From positions 4,774,001 to 4,838,000 of the forward strand of contig OZ022259.1 in the NCBI GenBank assembly GCA_963978905.1: 64,000 bases of DNA, written 5' to 3'. Position 1 is the stretch's first letter, and every line of letters starts with the position of its first letter. The notes below the pieces were generated by a model. It was given only the letters and a program-made list of their open reading frames with translations. It did no database searches and was not told where the DNA came from. Position numbers and translations under genes: made by a program. The DNA comes from Trichostrongylus colubriformis. Lineage: Eukaryota; Nematoda; Chromadorea; Rhabditida; Trichostrongylidae. Of the stretch, positions 24,224 through 35,255 are shown in pieces.

Positions 24224-25656
24224 TATGTATGTCCAGATCATCGGTCTGAATATACCTTTTTCCTGCGACTACATGGGTCAAAAATATGCTTACTGTTGAA
24301 TTAGGTCAATAGATGAATAAACAGATAAATAAACAATAAACAAACATGCTCTGTACAGTTCAAAACAGTGGCACAGTTTGAAAATCTGTAAGAACTGATT
24401 GTTTCCCGGTTCATAGATGGACTATCTATGAACCTGTTATGTAGATATCTGCGGTATTGATAAGTAAATGATAAACAACTTGTTTTGGCGTCTGTGTGTA
24501 AAAGTTGAATGAAGTCGCCGGTTGAGATAAGCCTGGTCACAATCAATACTTTCTTGAAAATTTCATATGTATAATAATATAATGGAGGATAGGTGCTATC
24601 CTGATGAGGGGTGACATTTAATGGAATGGGCTGTTTCAAGAAAGTGCTAATGCAAAATGAATTTGGGGACATGTGAGGGACCATATAAAGACAAGTCAAC
24701 ACGTTTGGCACGAAATGTCCCCTCCCCCCCCCCCCCCCCCGCATAGAAGTAGTGCTCAAAGATACTTCACATTATCTTTTGTACAATTCATTAACTTTCT
24801 GCTGAATTTCTTTTATTTCTTGGGCACAGATCCCATATTTGTTTATTTTTATTTATTTAGGTGAAGGCGCAAAGTTTTTTTTCCTCAATCAACTTTATCC
24901 AAAAGAAACTCAAACCAATGTGGGGAAATGATATAAAACGCAACACATGAGCAGCTTGAGGTATGTAAGAAAGGAAAACGGCAAAATGAAGGTGTTTAAA
25001 TAACAAACAATAAAATATACTGAACAATAAAAACATGAATAAATAAATAAATAAATCAACAAATAACTAATATCAAGTGTAAGGATTCCAAGTTTTTCGA
25101 TAGTATAGCTCTGCCCTTTACCCTATAAATGGCTCTTTGAATCTGATGATTTACCTGCTACCCGCCGCAACCGGCTGTTATTGACTGTTGGCGGAATTTC
25201 AATTCACGTGGACGTGAACGCAATGGCTCCATCGAAACTGGCGGTCAACCAGGCTATTTGGCAGTGACCAGGCGTCACGTAATCTCTTCGCCCCCTCCCC
25301 TATCCACCCTCTCCCCCACACCACCCGGTCACACCGCCTGAACGCGAACCGAGTGAACCCCTCATTTGAGTATCGATTTCGTCCATTTACCCTGATCCGC
25401 CATCAGGTTACCGTCTTTTCGGACCATTATCTTGATTTTTACAAGGTTGATCGTCGACTTTTTCTGATTGTTTCGTTTGATATTCGAGAACTTTCTTTGT
25501 TACGAAGGAGGACTTTTTTGTGGACGATCCCATCTAAACGCTAGTGTTGAGTGATTTTCCAATGTTTTTTTTTTTGAATTTCCGTATATTTTTTTAATCT
25601 TTCTTGCACGAATCATTGCCAAAATGGCGGAACTTTTTCGATTTCTATCGCCATGA
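24224..25656. other. Non-coding, with simple repeats
   Basis: Contains an 11-bp-arm palindrome at about 24412-24440 (GGTTCATAGAT), a 17-C run at 24724-24740, an (AAAT)n tract at about 25036-25060, and a copy of the repeat also found at about 10410-10560 (25190-25380). A GTGGACGATCCC end near 25519 resembles a family-1 terminus. No gene seen. Confidence 0.5.
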
Positions 25657-25664
25657 GGGGAGAC

Positions 25665-26020
25665 CAGGGTACACCGGGAGTCGAGGGTTCCTCGATAGCA
25701 GGGAGGTCGTATTTGAGAAGCGGGATGAAGGGTCCCGCTTCTCAAATACGACCTCCCTGCTAGCTGTAGACGTCAGCAATGGTCCCAGGCCAGATAATAA
25801 GCGGAGCGTGCCGTCAGCTGACCCGGATATATAATAGAATATGGTTGAATTTGGGTGATTAAAGGAAAAGTGACACTAATTAAATCGTTAGCAATGCTAT
25901 GCAATCGGCAATAGTTACTGATACTGTATAGATTAAGAAAGAGGAGGGTGAGTATTGGATCCCCGTTGAGGAGAGAGGTCGTACTGAAGCGACCATTTCC
26001 CTCGACACTTGGGTGTGTCC
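25665..26020. mobile_element. hAT-type MITE, copy 3, with an internal perfect hairpin
   Basis: Begins CAGGGTACACCGGGAGTCG and ends TTTCCCTCGACACTTGGGTG like the other copies; the flanking 8-bp duplication is degraded. Within it, 25696-25725 and 25733-25762 are perfect 30-bp inverted repeats around a 7-base spacer, formed from the GGAGGTCGTATTTGAGAAGC block. Confidence 0.8.
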
Positions 26021-27377
26021 GGGGAAGGGGGGGGGGGACCGTTGAACGCGCAAGCATCACCGACGTATCAGCCTGCACATTCAAGTGTATAGTTTAGAGA
26101 AGTCATAGGACTAAAGGGAGTACTTTTCTCTTTCTAAAAAATTTGGCAAAAATGTGGCTGAACGCCGATTACAATGGTATCCCTCCCTCCCCACCCCTCC
26201 CCCCTCCCCTTCCCATCCCCTAATCGCGATAGCACCCTCTTTCGGTCTCAAAAGCACGTGATGACAGTTGAATAGTGCACTGTTCAGATGCAAATTGTTC
26301 CACGTGGAGCTTCGGTAGGGTAAGCCACTAGTCGGTAGGGTAACGCGCTAGTGGTGAAGTTTCCGAAGTGCGCCGTGCTTTTCACTCTTTATCACATATA
26401 TTACGGAATTCGAATGGTTACTGGAGTTGTCCGATAATCTACAATAGCCTAACTGCTTTTGGTGCGATAGGTGGGGAGGGGGAATGGGTATTAGTAATGG
26501 TGTGAGTTCCTGCGTGATGCTAGGTGGAAGAGTCAGTGAAGCAATTTTTTATGCAAGACGAGGATTTGGATTTTTTCGCATTCCGAATTGGGTTAGAAGC
26601 GATTCACCCGCCTCAGAGGTCCTTGCCCTGTAGACTGAACAGTTGTCCCCCCTACGTGTCTGTCTCATTGAAGCCCTTGGTTGTCTTGATCACTTAAGAT
26701 CCTCGGGGGTTAGTGATGGCAAAGGTTCGTATGAGGAAAAGAGGCGAAATAAATCATTTCTTTCATTTATTTTAATTTTTAACTATTGTTTATTGACCGA
26801 TCTTTCATTTCTTGTGAGATGGCAATTTTATCGATCTGCCAGCGGATATATGTGTCGTCGTCAGTGGATGGTTTTTATAAGACGAGGGTAGGAGGGACAG
26901 GGGGGAGGGTAGCGGCTAACCCTAGTTAGCGATTAGACCCTGGAGAGTTTTTCGGGCAAGCTATAATAGACGAATCGAAAGAGGAGCGCGTAACCGATCT
27001 TGAGCTGATCAGTTTTTTTCTCGTTCCTTTATAACGCAGTGACATACGATTTCCTTCTTCATCTATGATTTATTTATAAAGGTCCCTTCCCTTTCCCGTA
27101 AGAGGGTTATGTAGAGAGGAGGGATCGCTTCGATAATGATCTATTGACCAGCGAGCGCGCAACTTTGCGCAACAAAAGGATTTAGCGCGTTCGTGCTGAC
27201 TTAGTGTGAAGGTCATTGCCGCCAGCGCCAGCGCTAGCCGATTTCTCCTTTGAGTAGATCGTAATCACCACTTATCCCTGGGGAATTTGTAGCATTCAGT
27301 CATCCTGAGATAATGTCTAATGTGAAGAAATTTATAGATATAGATAGAGTATGCTGTTTATTGATGGTAAATGGCTC
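26021..27377. other. Non-coding, nothing recognised
   Basis: Includes G/C-rich tracts (11-G run at 26027-26037 and C-rich 26180-26220) and short open frames without motifs. The left limit of the downstream retroelement may lie within the last 100 bp, near a degenerate TATAGATA microsatellite at about 27332-27350. Confidence 0.45.
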
Positions 27378-27451
27378 GTTTCGCCTCCCACTCAGACGAA
27401 CCATTGTATGTTGCCAGCCTTCGAGGCTCATCAGTGAGTAAGGCTGGCAAC
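27378..27451 (-). other. Stem-loop with hammerhead-like core in the retroelement 3' region
   Basis: On the minus strand, CTGATGAG (27434-27427) is followed by GCCTC (27427-27423), a 35-nt loop, GAGGC (27387-27383) and GAAAC (27382-27378). That is the order and spacing of a hammerhead core with a 5-bp stem II. A competing perfect 12-bp hairpin uses 27410-27421 and 27440-27451. I could not find a convincing stem III or cleavage site, so catalytic function is unproven. Confidence 0.3.
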
Positions 27452-27974
27452 TTCAAGGGAATGTGTAAGTATGTGGTGACAAATATGTTATGAAAATGCG
27501 AAAGTTATTAGGATATGCAGTACAATAAAAACTTAAAAAACAAAAAAATGAAAAACAAATGGGGGTGCTCCAAGCTATGGAATATAAAATAAATTAATTG
27601 GTTATGTACAGACTAAAAGACTATGCAGGTACAATTGTGTTCCTAAATAATTGTATGCGTACATATGATACTAAGGGAAGGGGGGTATGCACTGTAGTTA
27701 GAGCGCACATGTAGGTCTGATCACACAAAAGTTTTATTATTATACTACTTGAAGTGCTATGAACTAATTGAGCGCTACTCATAATCCTATTGGTAAGCAA
27801 AGATCCATAACATGTAAGCTTAAGTACGTGTGGCCAACTTGCTGAACCAAAAAATGTGAATGTACCATCAGCAATGAGTAAATAGAATAAACGTGAAGCT
27901 GGTGATAAATGAACTAGTTGTCAGGGACAGAAAGATTGCAACATTCCACTATGCATCCACACTTTTTTTTTTAA

Positions 27975-30878
27975 TTAGCTATTAAGTATATTATTCACTA
28001 ATTTGGAAATATTTCGTGTGTTATCAGTAAATCCAAATTTGTAGCTAATAAACTTATTTTTCATAATGCATTTAATAATATGACAGGCTATGAATTCCGA
28101 GCTATAGCCATTGCTTCTCAAAGATGCTACCATACCTCTTATCTTTGCGGCATATGTATCAATTGAGGTACATGTGTTGGCTATCCGGAGTGCTTCTGTG
28201 TATATAACAGCTCCTTTATTTTTTATAGAGATGTTACTATCACTATGTGGAATTCTGTTAACTTTAAAATTGAATTCATCCGTTTTGTTATATAGCCACG
28301 TAGAAACTTTTCCATTGCTAACTTCTAGTGTTAAGTCTAGATAGTTGGCGTAGTGATCGGAAGCGTGAGTCCTCTTAAGCTCCAGTTTATCTTCATATAC
28401 AGTTCTAAGAATTATCTCTATTTCTGATTCATCAAAATTATGTATTAGCAGTAAATCATCCATATATCTAAATGGTATGAATGTCTTACCGGTGTATAAT
28501 TTAATGGACTTTGCGTAATTAAATTCCATAATTGACAATGTAAAATCTGCTAATAACGGACTGAAATTACCACCTTGTGGTACCCCTTCTTTTTGTTTGA
28601 AAATACTTTTACCAAAAAGACAGTAGCTGTTGTCTAACAAATAGTCCGTAAAATAGAGTAAATCTTCTTTTGTATAGTATCTATATTTATTCTTTAATTC
28701 CTTGCCGTTACTGTAAAAAACATTGAATCCATTGGTAGCAATGAACGCTTTGTTAGAATTTTTAAAGCAGATATTTAGAAGTATTTTTATGCTTTGCATT
28801 ATATGGCTATGCTTCAAATTGGTAAACATATCAGTAAAGTCTGCTGTATATACTTTGATATTTTCGCATCTAATGCAACTAAGATCCTGACCAATATTAA
28901 TGTTAACTATGGACCAGTATGTTTTTATGGTCCTACTGCGATCTTCCGTAGCTTTTGCATAATGTTTAAAATGGTTTTTAATATAAGTGAAAATGACATG
29001 TAGTTCTTTAGCTAACGATTTTATGCTACTATTATGTGCTCCTGTGATGAATCTAAACTTTATAGGGTTTTTATGGAGTTTTGGAAGGGCATATATGTAG
29101 GGTAAATCGGCTGCTATGTCGAAGGATAGTTGGTTAACCTGACAGAATGACCTGTGTTTATTTATGATGTATTCTTTATTTTGTTCTTGTATCAATTCAT
29201 ACGTATTTTTAGTATTTGTATAGATTAGATTATGTGATTCATAATACAAGCCCATTTCTTCCATCAGTGTTAATAGGTAGTGTTTCTTACAAATGATGCC
29301 ATAATTGTTACTAGCTTTATCTAAAGGACAAAAGATAAACATGCTGCTATATTTCTTGACCTGTTCACTCAGAAGGTATTCACCTTTTCCAGCCATATTA
29401 TCAGTTGTTAGCAGTGGTTTAACTTTGCTGTGATAACTATTATTTACATATCTTATTATCGTTCTTATTTGCTCTTGGTTCAATTTATACCTTTGATTAA
29501 AGTGTTTAACAACTTGATTGGTTAAAATTTCATATATCTCTCTAACTTCTTTTCTACTGACTCCTTGATCCAATCTATATTTGGTACCTTTGCTTAGTAA
29601 TTCCTTAAATGCCTTTTCTTCTATAATATCAAGGTCTCCTGTTATTATATGTCCATGGTACCTATCAATGAATTTTTTATATTTTTCTTTATGACAAATG
29701 CAAGTCCTACTTAACGTATTTTCAATTTCTTTTTTGTCCAGACTTTTCAAAAAGTGATTATAATTAAATATCTTGCTTGATAACATGCTTTCGTATTTAA
29801 ATAAAATTCTTATGGGTACATATTCTATGTTATTGCTGTTCTTACTAGTTATCTCCTTAATCAGTGCTGAATTGAATATTCTATTGAAGGGGATTATATC
29901 AAAAACTCTACTAGCATAATTTATTGTAATGTTATGACATTTAATAGTATCTTTTTTACTTTCTTTATATGTATTAAAATGAAAATGTGCTAATAAACTG
30001 AACACTAACAACCTATTTTTATTAGTAACTTCTTTTAAGAAGTCTTCTGTAGTAGAGAGTTTAATTATCTTAGCAATTTCTAATTTCCTTAAGCTTTTAA
30101 ACATTCTATAACATTCCATTGGTTCGAGATCTCCTTCCTTTCTAACCAATTCTTCTAATATCGTATTAAATTTAGTATTTTTCTTCTTACTTTTGTTTTT
30201 GTTGATCCCTCTATTATCTCTTTTTTTGGTGATTTTTAGGGAAAAAAAGGGGGGATTGTTTTTGAATAATTGAGTATTATTAAGATTAGTGATATTTCCA
30301 TATCCTTTAATGTTATCATTGAGACCGAAAGGAAAGGGGGTCATTAAAAGTTTGATCCAAAAAAGCTCTTTTTCTAAAAGGATACTTCTATCATTGGTGT
30401 TTTCTGAATCTAGCACGGTAACAGTGATTCCTTGGTTGCAAGTGTGGAAATGATTGTAAAGCGGAGTATGTTTTTTGTGCGTATATATGTTATTTAAGTG
30501 TTCCCCTATTCTCTCTTTGAGCTTTCTGACTGTCATCCCCACATATTGTATTCCACATTTGTTACAGGTGAGACAATATATAACATTTTTTGTGTTACAG
30601 TTAGTGCCGGTATCTTTACATGTATTAATGTATAGTTTTGTAACATGTGAAGTTACGTAGTTGTCTTTATTGGTTATATTGCATGTCCTACAGATTCTAT
30701 CGCAACTACAACCTTTATTAGTATTACCGAATTGTTGAAGGTAATAGTGATTGGCCTCACCCCTTACTTTGCTGAATTTTGTTTTGGTGTAATACCCGGG
30801 TGCATTGCTTTTTGTAGTATTTTTTGACCTAAAATCTAAGCGCATGAGTGGTCCAACCCAAGCGCAGAAAGGTGTCAT
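27975..30878 (-). CDS. Reverse transcriptase with N-terminal GIY-YIG endonuclease (Naiad-type Penelope-like element ORF)
   Basis: A single intact 967-codon ORF; an in-frame TAG lies two codons before the first ATG. Residues 57-108 are Cys-rich. Residues 98-180 form a GIY-YIG nuclease (VIY at 99-101, QYVG at 111-114, Arg118, Glu169/171) with a CCHH-type set (C102, C105, H143, H145). Residues 393-395 are a CxC motif (TCICHKEKY, then YHGHIITGDLD). The RT spans about 510-900: PLDKASNN at 518-525, YALPKLHKNP from 596, motif A YTADFTDMF with D680, motif B EGVPQGGNFSP from 764, motif C YMDD at 805-808. GIY-YIG before RT with a CxC linker is the permuted order described for Naiad/Chlamys elements; canonical PLEs have the nuclease last. 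No frameshift, stop or missing catalytic residue was seen, so the copy may be recent or active. Function: target-primed retrotransposition. Confidence 0.95.
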   Translation of the reverse strand: MTPFCAWVGPLMRLDFRSKNTTKSNAPGYYTKTKFSKVRGEANHYYLQQFGNTNKGCSCDRICRTCNITNKDNYVTSHVTKLYINTCKDTGTNCNTKNVIYCLTCNKCGIQYVGMTVRKLKERIGEHLNNIYTHKKHTPLYNHFHTCNQGITVTVLDSENTNDRSILLEKELFWIKLLMTPFPFGLNDNIKGYGNITNLNNTQLFKNNPPFFSLKITKKRDNRGINKNKSKKKNTKFNTILEELVRKEGDLEPMECYRMFKSLRKLEIAKIIKLSTTEDFLKEVTNKNRLLVFSLLAHFHFNTYKESKKDTIKCHNITINYASRVFDIIPFNRIFNSALIKEITSKNSNNIEYVPIRILFKYESMLSSKIFNYNHFLKSLDKKEIENTLSRTCICHKEKYKKFIDRYHGHIITGDLDIIEEKAFKELLSKGTKYRLDQGVSRKEVREIYEILTNQVVKHFNQRYKLNQEQIRTIIRYVNNSYHSKVKPLLTTDNMAGKGEYLLSEQVKKYSSMFIFCPLDKASNNYGIICKKHYLLTLMEEMGLYYESHNLIYTNTKNTYELIQEQNKEYIINKHRSFCQVNQLSFDIAADLPYIYALPKLHKNPIKFRFITGAHNSSIKSLAKELHVIFTYIKNHFKHYAKATEDRSRTIKTYWSIVNINIGQDLSCIRCENIKVYTADFTDMFTNLKHSHIMQSIKILLNICFKNSNKAFIATNGFNVFYSNGKELKNKYRYYTKEDLLYFTDYLLDNSYCLFGKSIFKQKEGVPQGGNFSPLLADFTLSIMEFNYAKSIKLYTGKTFIPFRYMDDLLLIHNFDESEIEIILRTVYEDKLELKRTHASDHYANYLDLTLEVSNGKVSTWLYNKTDEFNFKVNRIPHSDSNISIKNKGAVIYTEALRIANTCTSIDTYAAKIRGMVASLRSNGYSSEFIACHIIKCIMKNKFISYKFGFTDNTRNISKLVNNILNS

Positions 30879-31262
30879 TCCCTAAGGTTTGGCAGGACTG
30901 CTGCCAGGGGGTAGCTCTCCCTGAATGTTAATAATCCTTGGATGGTCGTCGTGAACTGGTTTTCTTCGCGGAACGTTGAGTGATCGATTGCTCATTGTAG
31001 AGTCTATGCCAAGGTAAACTGTAAGTAACCAGACTCAATGTGGGCATCTTTCTAACCAGTAAGGAGTCGATTCTCAGATAAATGGAATAGGCTCATAGGG
31101 ACACTAACCGTCAGCTTAGGTCAGCTAACTATGAGGGAACATGCCCAACGATTGGAAATTACAAATTCGTAAAGTCTGTATGTGATGAGTTCATAGGGCA
31201 TCCCACACAATCCCACCCCATTGACGTAGTCACAGCCATTGACGATGCTTGGCATTAGGGCA
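30879..31262. other. 5' flank of the retroelement, boundary not found
   Basis: Probably includes the 5' untranslated part of the Penelope-like element. A TGGCAG/CTGCCA inverted repeat lies at about 30890-30908. No target duplication or pseudo-LTR was recognised, and no gene. Confidence 0.35.
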
Positions 31263-31435
31263 GAAAATTCGCAACGCGGCGTGCGATGCGACGCGCTCGA
31301 GCTGAGGGCACCGCGTGTAGCTGTTGCTCAGAGCGATTCGCCCGAAATAAAATGCAGGGCACTCCATCGCTTCAGGGCTCAACTACGTACGTCACCTCAA
31401 CCTTGCGCACATCGCGTCGCACGCTGCGAGCGAAT
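31263..31435. mobile_element. GC-rich MITE family 2, copy at 31.3 kb
   Basis: GAAAATTCGCAACGCGGCG and TGCGATGCGACGCG at the left pair with CATCGCGTCGCACGCTGCG at the right. The interior is about 110 bp and non-coding. Relatives are at 33160-33336, 37981-38174 and 22310-22585. Confidence 0.75.
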
Positions 31436-32191
31436 AAGTCGTTTTAATGGCTCACACCCGATTGGCTATAATGGTGCCATCGATAAGCGTGAAAGACACA
31501 AAGAATGTCGAAATCATGCGCTGGTTCGCTCTTTCTGAACCCCTCAGATTGAATGAATGACGCAGCTGCGACATCTGCTTGGGAAGGATCATTAATTTTC
31601 AGGCACATTGAGCTGTCAGAAATGTATCCAATACGTCCTCTAACCTCATTTCTCCCACGCCCGCATCCATGGAAGAAACCGAACAATGGGTTCGAAATGT
31701 GGGGTCTTCTGAAGGATCACTGGGATTGGCGTACTGTTTCGTTCGTCCCATGTATCTCACTTATGTATTCTGCTTTTTGTTTGATCCTAAAAAAAATAAA
31801 GGATAAAGTTTTTGGCGTTAATCAATCCCTTCTGTGGGATGCGCCGCACATTCTAGTTCCATTCAGAATCGTGATGGCTGGTGAATGTGATGTGGCCTAT
31901 AGAGTGACGTGCGGTGGCCAGCCGATGTAAAAGTCAGTGCTTTTATCCTCCCAGACAAGTCTGGTACCAATTCGCCAATTCCGCAGGGATGGAAGGCTTG
32001 GTTGGCATGGGCGAGCGTTGATGCGAGATTTGCTCCCCGCACCATGTGAGTGGAGTATGCGCCACCTGTCATTACATCACCTCCACCCATATGTACGATA
32101 TTATAGGGCAAAAATGGTGGGAAATGAGCCATAGCACTGGTGAGTTAATATTTTGAGGTGTGCCGGAGAGGACGTATGTACCATTTGGTCT
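31436..32191. other. Non-coding spacer, nothing recognised
   Basis: Open frames at 31444-31930 on both strands lack motifs and splice support. No gene or further repeat seen. Confidence 0.45.
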
Positions 32192-32511
32192 AGAAATCGC
32201 GCGGTCGCCCGCGGCGAGAGGCGCGGCAAGTGCGAGTTGCTACATTGCGTGCGATTGCGTACACGTCCTTCAGAAATTTACGCGCTAATTAAATATCCCG
32301 TGATAAGGATTTCCTGATTTGAAAAAAAAACGTTTAATAATCCCCAAAAACGTTCATAGCGATCACAGGAAACAAAAACGGGAGCTGAGGAACAGCTATT
32401 TTTTTCGAAGGTACCCTATGGTATCAGATTATGGCATCTGAGCGAATTTCGCACCGACTGTGGCAAGTCGTACTGATGGCGCCGCGAGTGCGACGCCGCA
32501 GTGCGACTTTT
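32192..32511. mobile_element. GC-ended MITE family 6, copy 1
   Basis: Left end AATCGCGCGGTCGCCCGCGG, right end GATGGCGCCGCGAGTGCGAC followed by GCCGCAGTGCGA. The same pair of ends bounds 33549-33767 (reverse) and 53384-53600. The middle is AT-rich and non-coding. Confidence 0.68.
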
Positions 32512-33159
32512 AGACATGATGGTATACACCACCGGGAGGGGGGGGGGGACGTAATTCTTTCACTCTTTTGTGTAATCTGAAATTTTTCAGTTTATTCTAC
32601 GTCATTTTATGAAACGTTTCGTGTTGTGCAGAACTGTTTTTCTAGAATTAGCGAGGCCTGAAAAGACTAACGAGACACTTTCATTAATACTCACAGAATG
32701 CCTTAATTTTTTGTCGGGTTTCACCCCGTGCTCTCAATCCCACCTCTCCCTCCCCCCCCCCCCCCCCCCCGTTCCCAGCAAGTGACTTGATCACTTTGTA
32801 ATTTTCTCACCAGTTGGACGATTGATTTACTGCAACACACAGCGGTAACCGGTTGCTATATTTTCCTTCACTGACTCAATTTCTCCCTCACTGCCTCCAT
32901 CCCTTCTCAAAACAATGATTTTTCCCTACTTTTCGATCTATTAGGTCTCATTGTCAAGATTACCATTCTTGGTAAAACCAACCGGTTTCAATCTGACACA
33001 AATCTTGGTTTAGTTCCGGCCTCCAACATTTTAATCTGATTCCAAGAGGGAGTGTCGAACCGGGAGACTTTACAGATGGAGTCTCGAAGAGGGGACCCGA
33101 TCTTGCTCCTCAATCGAAATTTGGAAAAAATCCTTCTTTCCCTAATGCTTTTTCGGGTA
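32512..33159. other. Non-coding with homopolymer runs
   Basis: Contains an 11-G run (32538-32548) and a 19-C run (32752-32770). No gene seen. Confidence 0.5.
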
Positions 33160-33336
33160 TGTATAATATTCGCTATGCGGCACGGACGCGATGCTTGCGA
33201 GTTGAGGGCCCATGAGTAGTTCGGTCCTGAAGCGACACTGCGAGTTACTCAGACGTGGAATAGCCTTAGATCCCAACTACTACATGTGGTCCCACTTGCT
33301 TGTACGCATCGCGTCGCATGCCGCGTTGCTTAATCC
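33160..33336. mobile_element. GC-rich MITE family 2, copy at 33.2 kb
   Basis: Left ATTCGCTATGCGGCACGGAC followed by GCGATGCTTGCGAG; right CGCATCGCGTCGCATGCCGC followed by GTTGCTTAAT. These are inverted relative to each other. Non-coding interior. Confidence 0.72.
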
Positions 33337-33548
33337 TGTTCCAATTATGCACACCCAGACCTTCTAAGTTGGAGAGATGCCAAAATATTTTAGGTTGGAT
33401 TTATGCATCTGACGGCCGAGATGCTGGATTACAAATGGTTCCACCGGCCCGCACAATGTCCCCCTCACCCCGCCCTACCCTCCCAGATGGTATCGTGCCA
33501 AGGCTGGACGCAGATGTACAGACCCAGTGGTGGGACCAGGGTTGTGCA

Positions 33549-33767
33549 GATATGACAGCGAATCGCTTCGCGGCGTTCCACTCGCGGCGCCACCAGTACG
33601 ACTCGCCGTATCGATTGCCCTTGGGAGCGGCTGAGCGTGACTGTGTCACGTCTGCGCTTCCACTCATGCCACACTGCCTCGCTTGAAGGCTGCCATGCCC
33701 CGCCACTGGCACTCGCACCCGCGACGTCGCTCGCCGCGGGCGGCCACGCGACTCGCTGTCATATCGC
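33549..33767. mobile_element. GC-ended MITE family 6, copy 2
   Basis: Terminal inverted repeats GATATGACAGCGAATCGC and GCGACTCGCTGTCATATC enclose GCGGCGCCACCAGTACGACT and the family CGCGGGCGGCCACGCG block. The overlapping open frames on both strands here are products of its GC-rich composition. Confidence 0.75.
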
Positions 33768-34904
33768 ACACACCCAAGCGGAGCTTTAATTGATTATACT
33801 GAGGACCAGTGCACTCATAATCGGGTTAATCGGAATGAATATCTACCTGCATTCCCAGCCTTTTGCAAGGCTTCCAGGCTCAAGCATGGATTCAAGAATT
33901 CTCTAGAAGGATGGGCGGGGGATATTGGATTGGGACACGAAGGCGGTCGTGCTTGAGAAACCCTTGAGTAATCCTCAGCTGCGCTCCTGTTTTCACTGAT
34001 TTTTTGTGCGATCACGTGGTCTATATACTAAAAGCTCGTCAATCGATAATCATTCTTTGTAATACATAGGTAATAGCAAGACTATAATTGATTATAACAT
34101 TATTTTTTAAAAACTCTTATGTACCAACAGTTCTACTGGTGAAAAAAGGGGGGGCAACATTATTTTTAAAAATTTCGCCAACCCTTTCCAGTTTCCAGGA
34201 CCGAGGCAGTGACGGTTTGTCCTGGATACTGAAATCTCACGTTATGGTGTGCTGCCCATCGGAAAGCCATTATAAAACTCTGGCATGACGAAATGTTTGC
34301 CAGACTACGCCGAGAATTGATCCAGCAAACTGTGCAAACGCTAAGAGATTCTACGACACTAACGTAAGCTATTCCCTTTACCCGTACTTTGTGTGGTTCG
34401 TGTGGTAATGGTGACGTCTAAGAGCAGTTTGTCACGTTTAGGTGACGTTACTGTCCGTGCACTCCTCTCAAGGTCCTCTGCAGACCAGACAACGCCTAAT
34501 TTGAGCCACGGCACTCGCCACTTGTGGATTACGTGAGAAATACCAGGCAACTAGCTCTGGCTCCGAAAAAAAAACGTTTGCGATTGAGACGATGACCGGT
34601 CCTTCAAGAAATCCCACTTCAGTCATAATTCCTTTCCAGTGAATCGGGCCCGGTTTGATTGGTGAGACGATTAATATTCCGAGGAGATTTAAGTCGACAG
34701 GTTTCCTTGGCGGTGTTTATTATATGGACTACGCAAAGAGGATTCCAGAAACTTCATCGCACCTTTCCTTTCAGAGATATGTATCGTGCAAAGAAATTTC
34801 GTGATTTTATTTTGCTTTAAAATCAGTGTACTAGGGTATTTTAAGAGAAACACGGAGAAACACGAAAAGGGAGAAAATATATTTAACTAACCAAAACCGA
34901 AAAT
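33768..34904. other. Non-coding, nothing recognised
   Basis: No supported coding exon. Short frames at 33815-34015, 34088-34288 and 34359-34550 have no motif. Confidence 0.45.
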
Positions 34905-35255
34905 TTGAACAACCCGTCTGAATTCCCGCCGACTAACTTTTCAACAGTTGTCGGAGAGAAGGTGGACGGTACATGGTTTGACACCCGTTTTGATTTGTTT
35001 CCCACACTACGTCATCGATCATGTAACCGCCTCGCTTTGCATCACAGCCCTCGCAGCCCGCCCACGTTACCCGCATGGACGAAAACGGTGGAGATTGGCG
35101 GTTGTATTCTGCCGGGTTTTGTTTTTTTTTTCGTGCAACTTGTATGCAGCCCATGGTCACCAATCTGGACATATATACATGTATGAGCAGGAGGAGGAGG
35201 AGGAGGTGGGGGGACGGTGAAGGAAGATCTCAACTTCCGTGGACAACACCTCTGA
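34905..35255. mobile_element. Divergent family-1-like element, copy E
   Basis: The right end (CGTGCAACTTGTATGCAGCC and CTTCCGTGGACAACACC) matches the family-1 right arm. The left part (GTCTGAATTCCCGCCGAC) resembles the interior of copy D near 13485. A (GAG)n tract at about 35189-35210 interrupts it. Non-coding. Confidence 0.6.

Larger units (their letters stand above)
27378..30878 (-). mobile_element. Penelope-like retroelement, Naiad-type (minimum extent)
   Basis: A retroelement on the minus strand containing one long ORF (27975-30878) and about 600 bp of AT-rich 3' sequence that ends near a stem-loop at 27410-27451. True ends and pseudo-LTRs were not located. The degenerate TATAGATA tract just beyond the 3' end would fit the reported preference of this clade for microsatellites. 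Base composition is far more AT-rich than the flanking genes. Confidence 0.8.

Noticed and set aside
24301..24759. 152-codon open frame on the minus strand
   Set aside because: Low-complexity ends (poly-Gly from the C-run, Leu/Phe/Ile tail from an AT repeat) and no motif.
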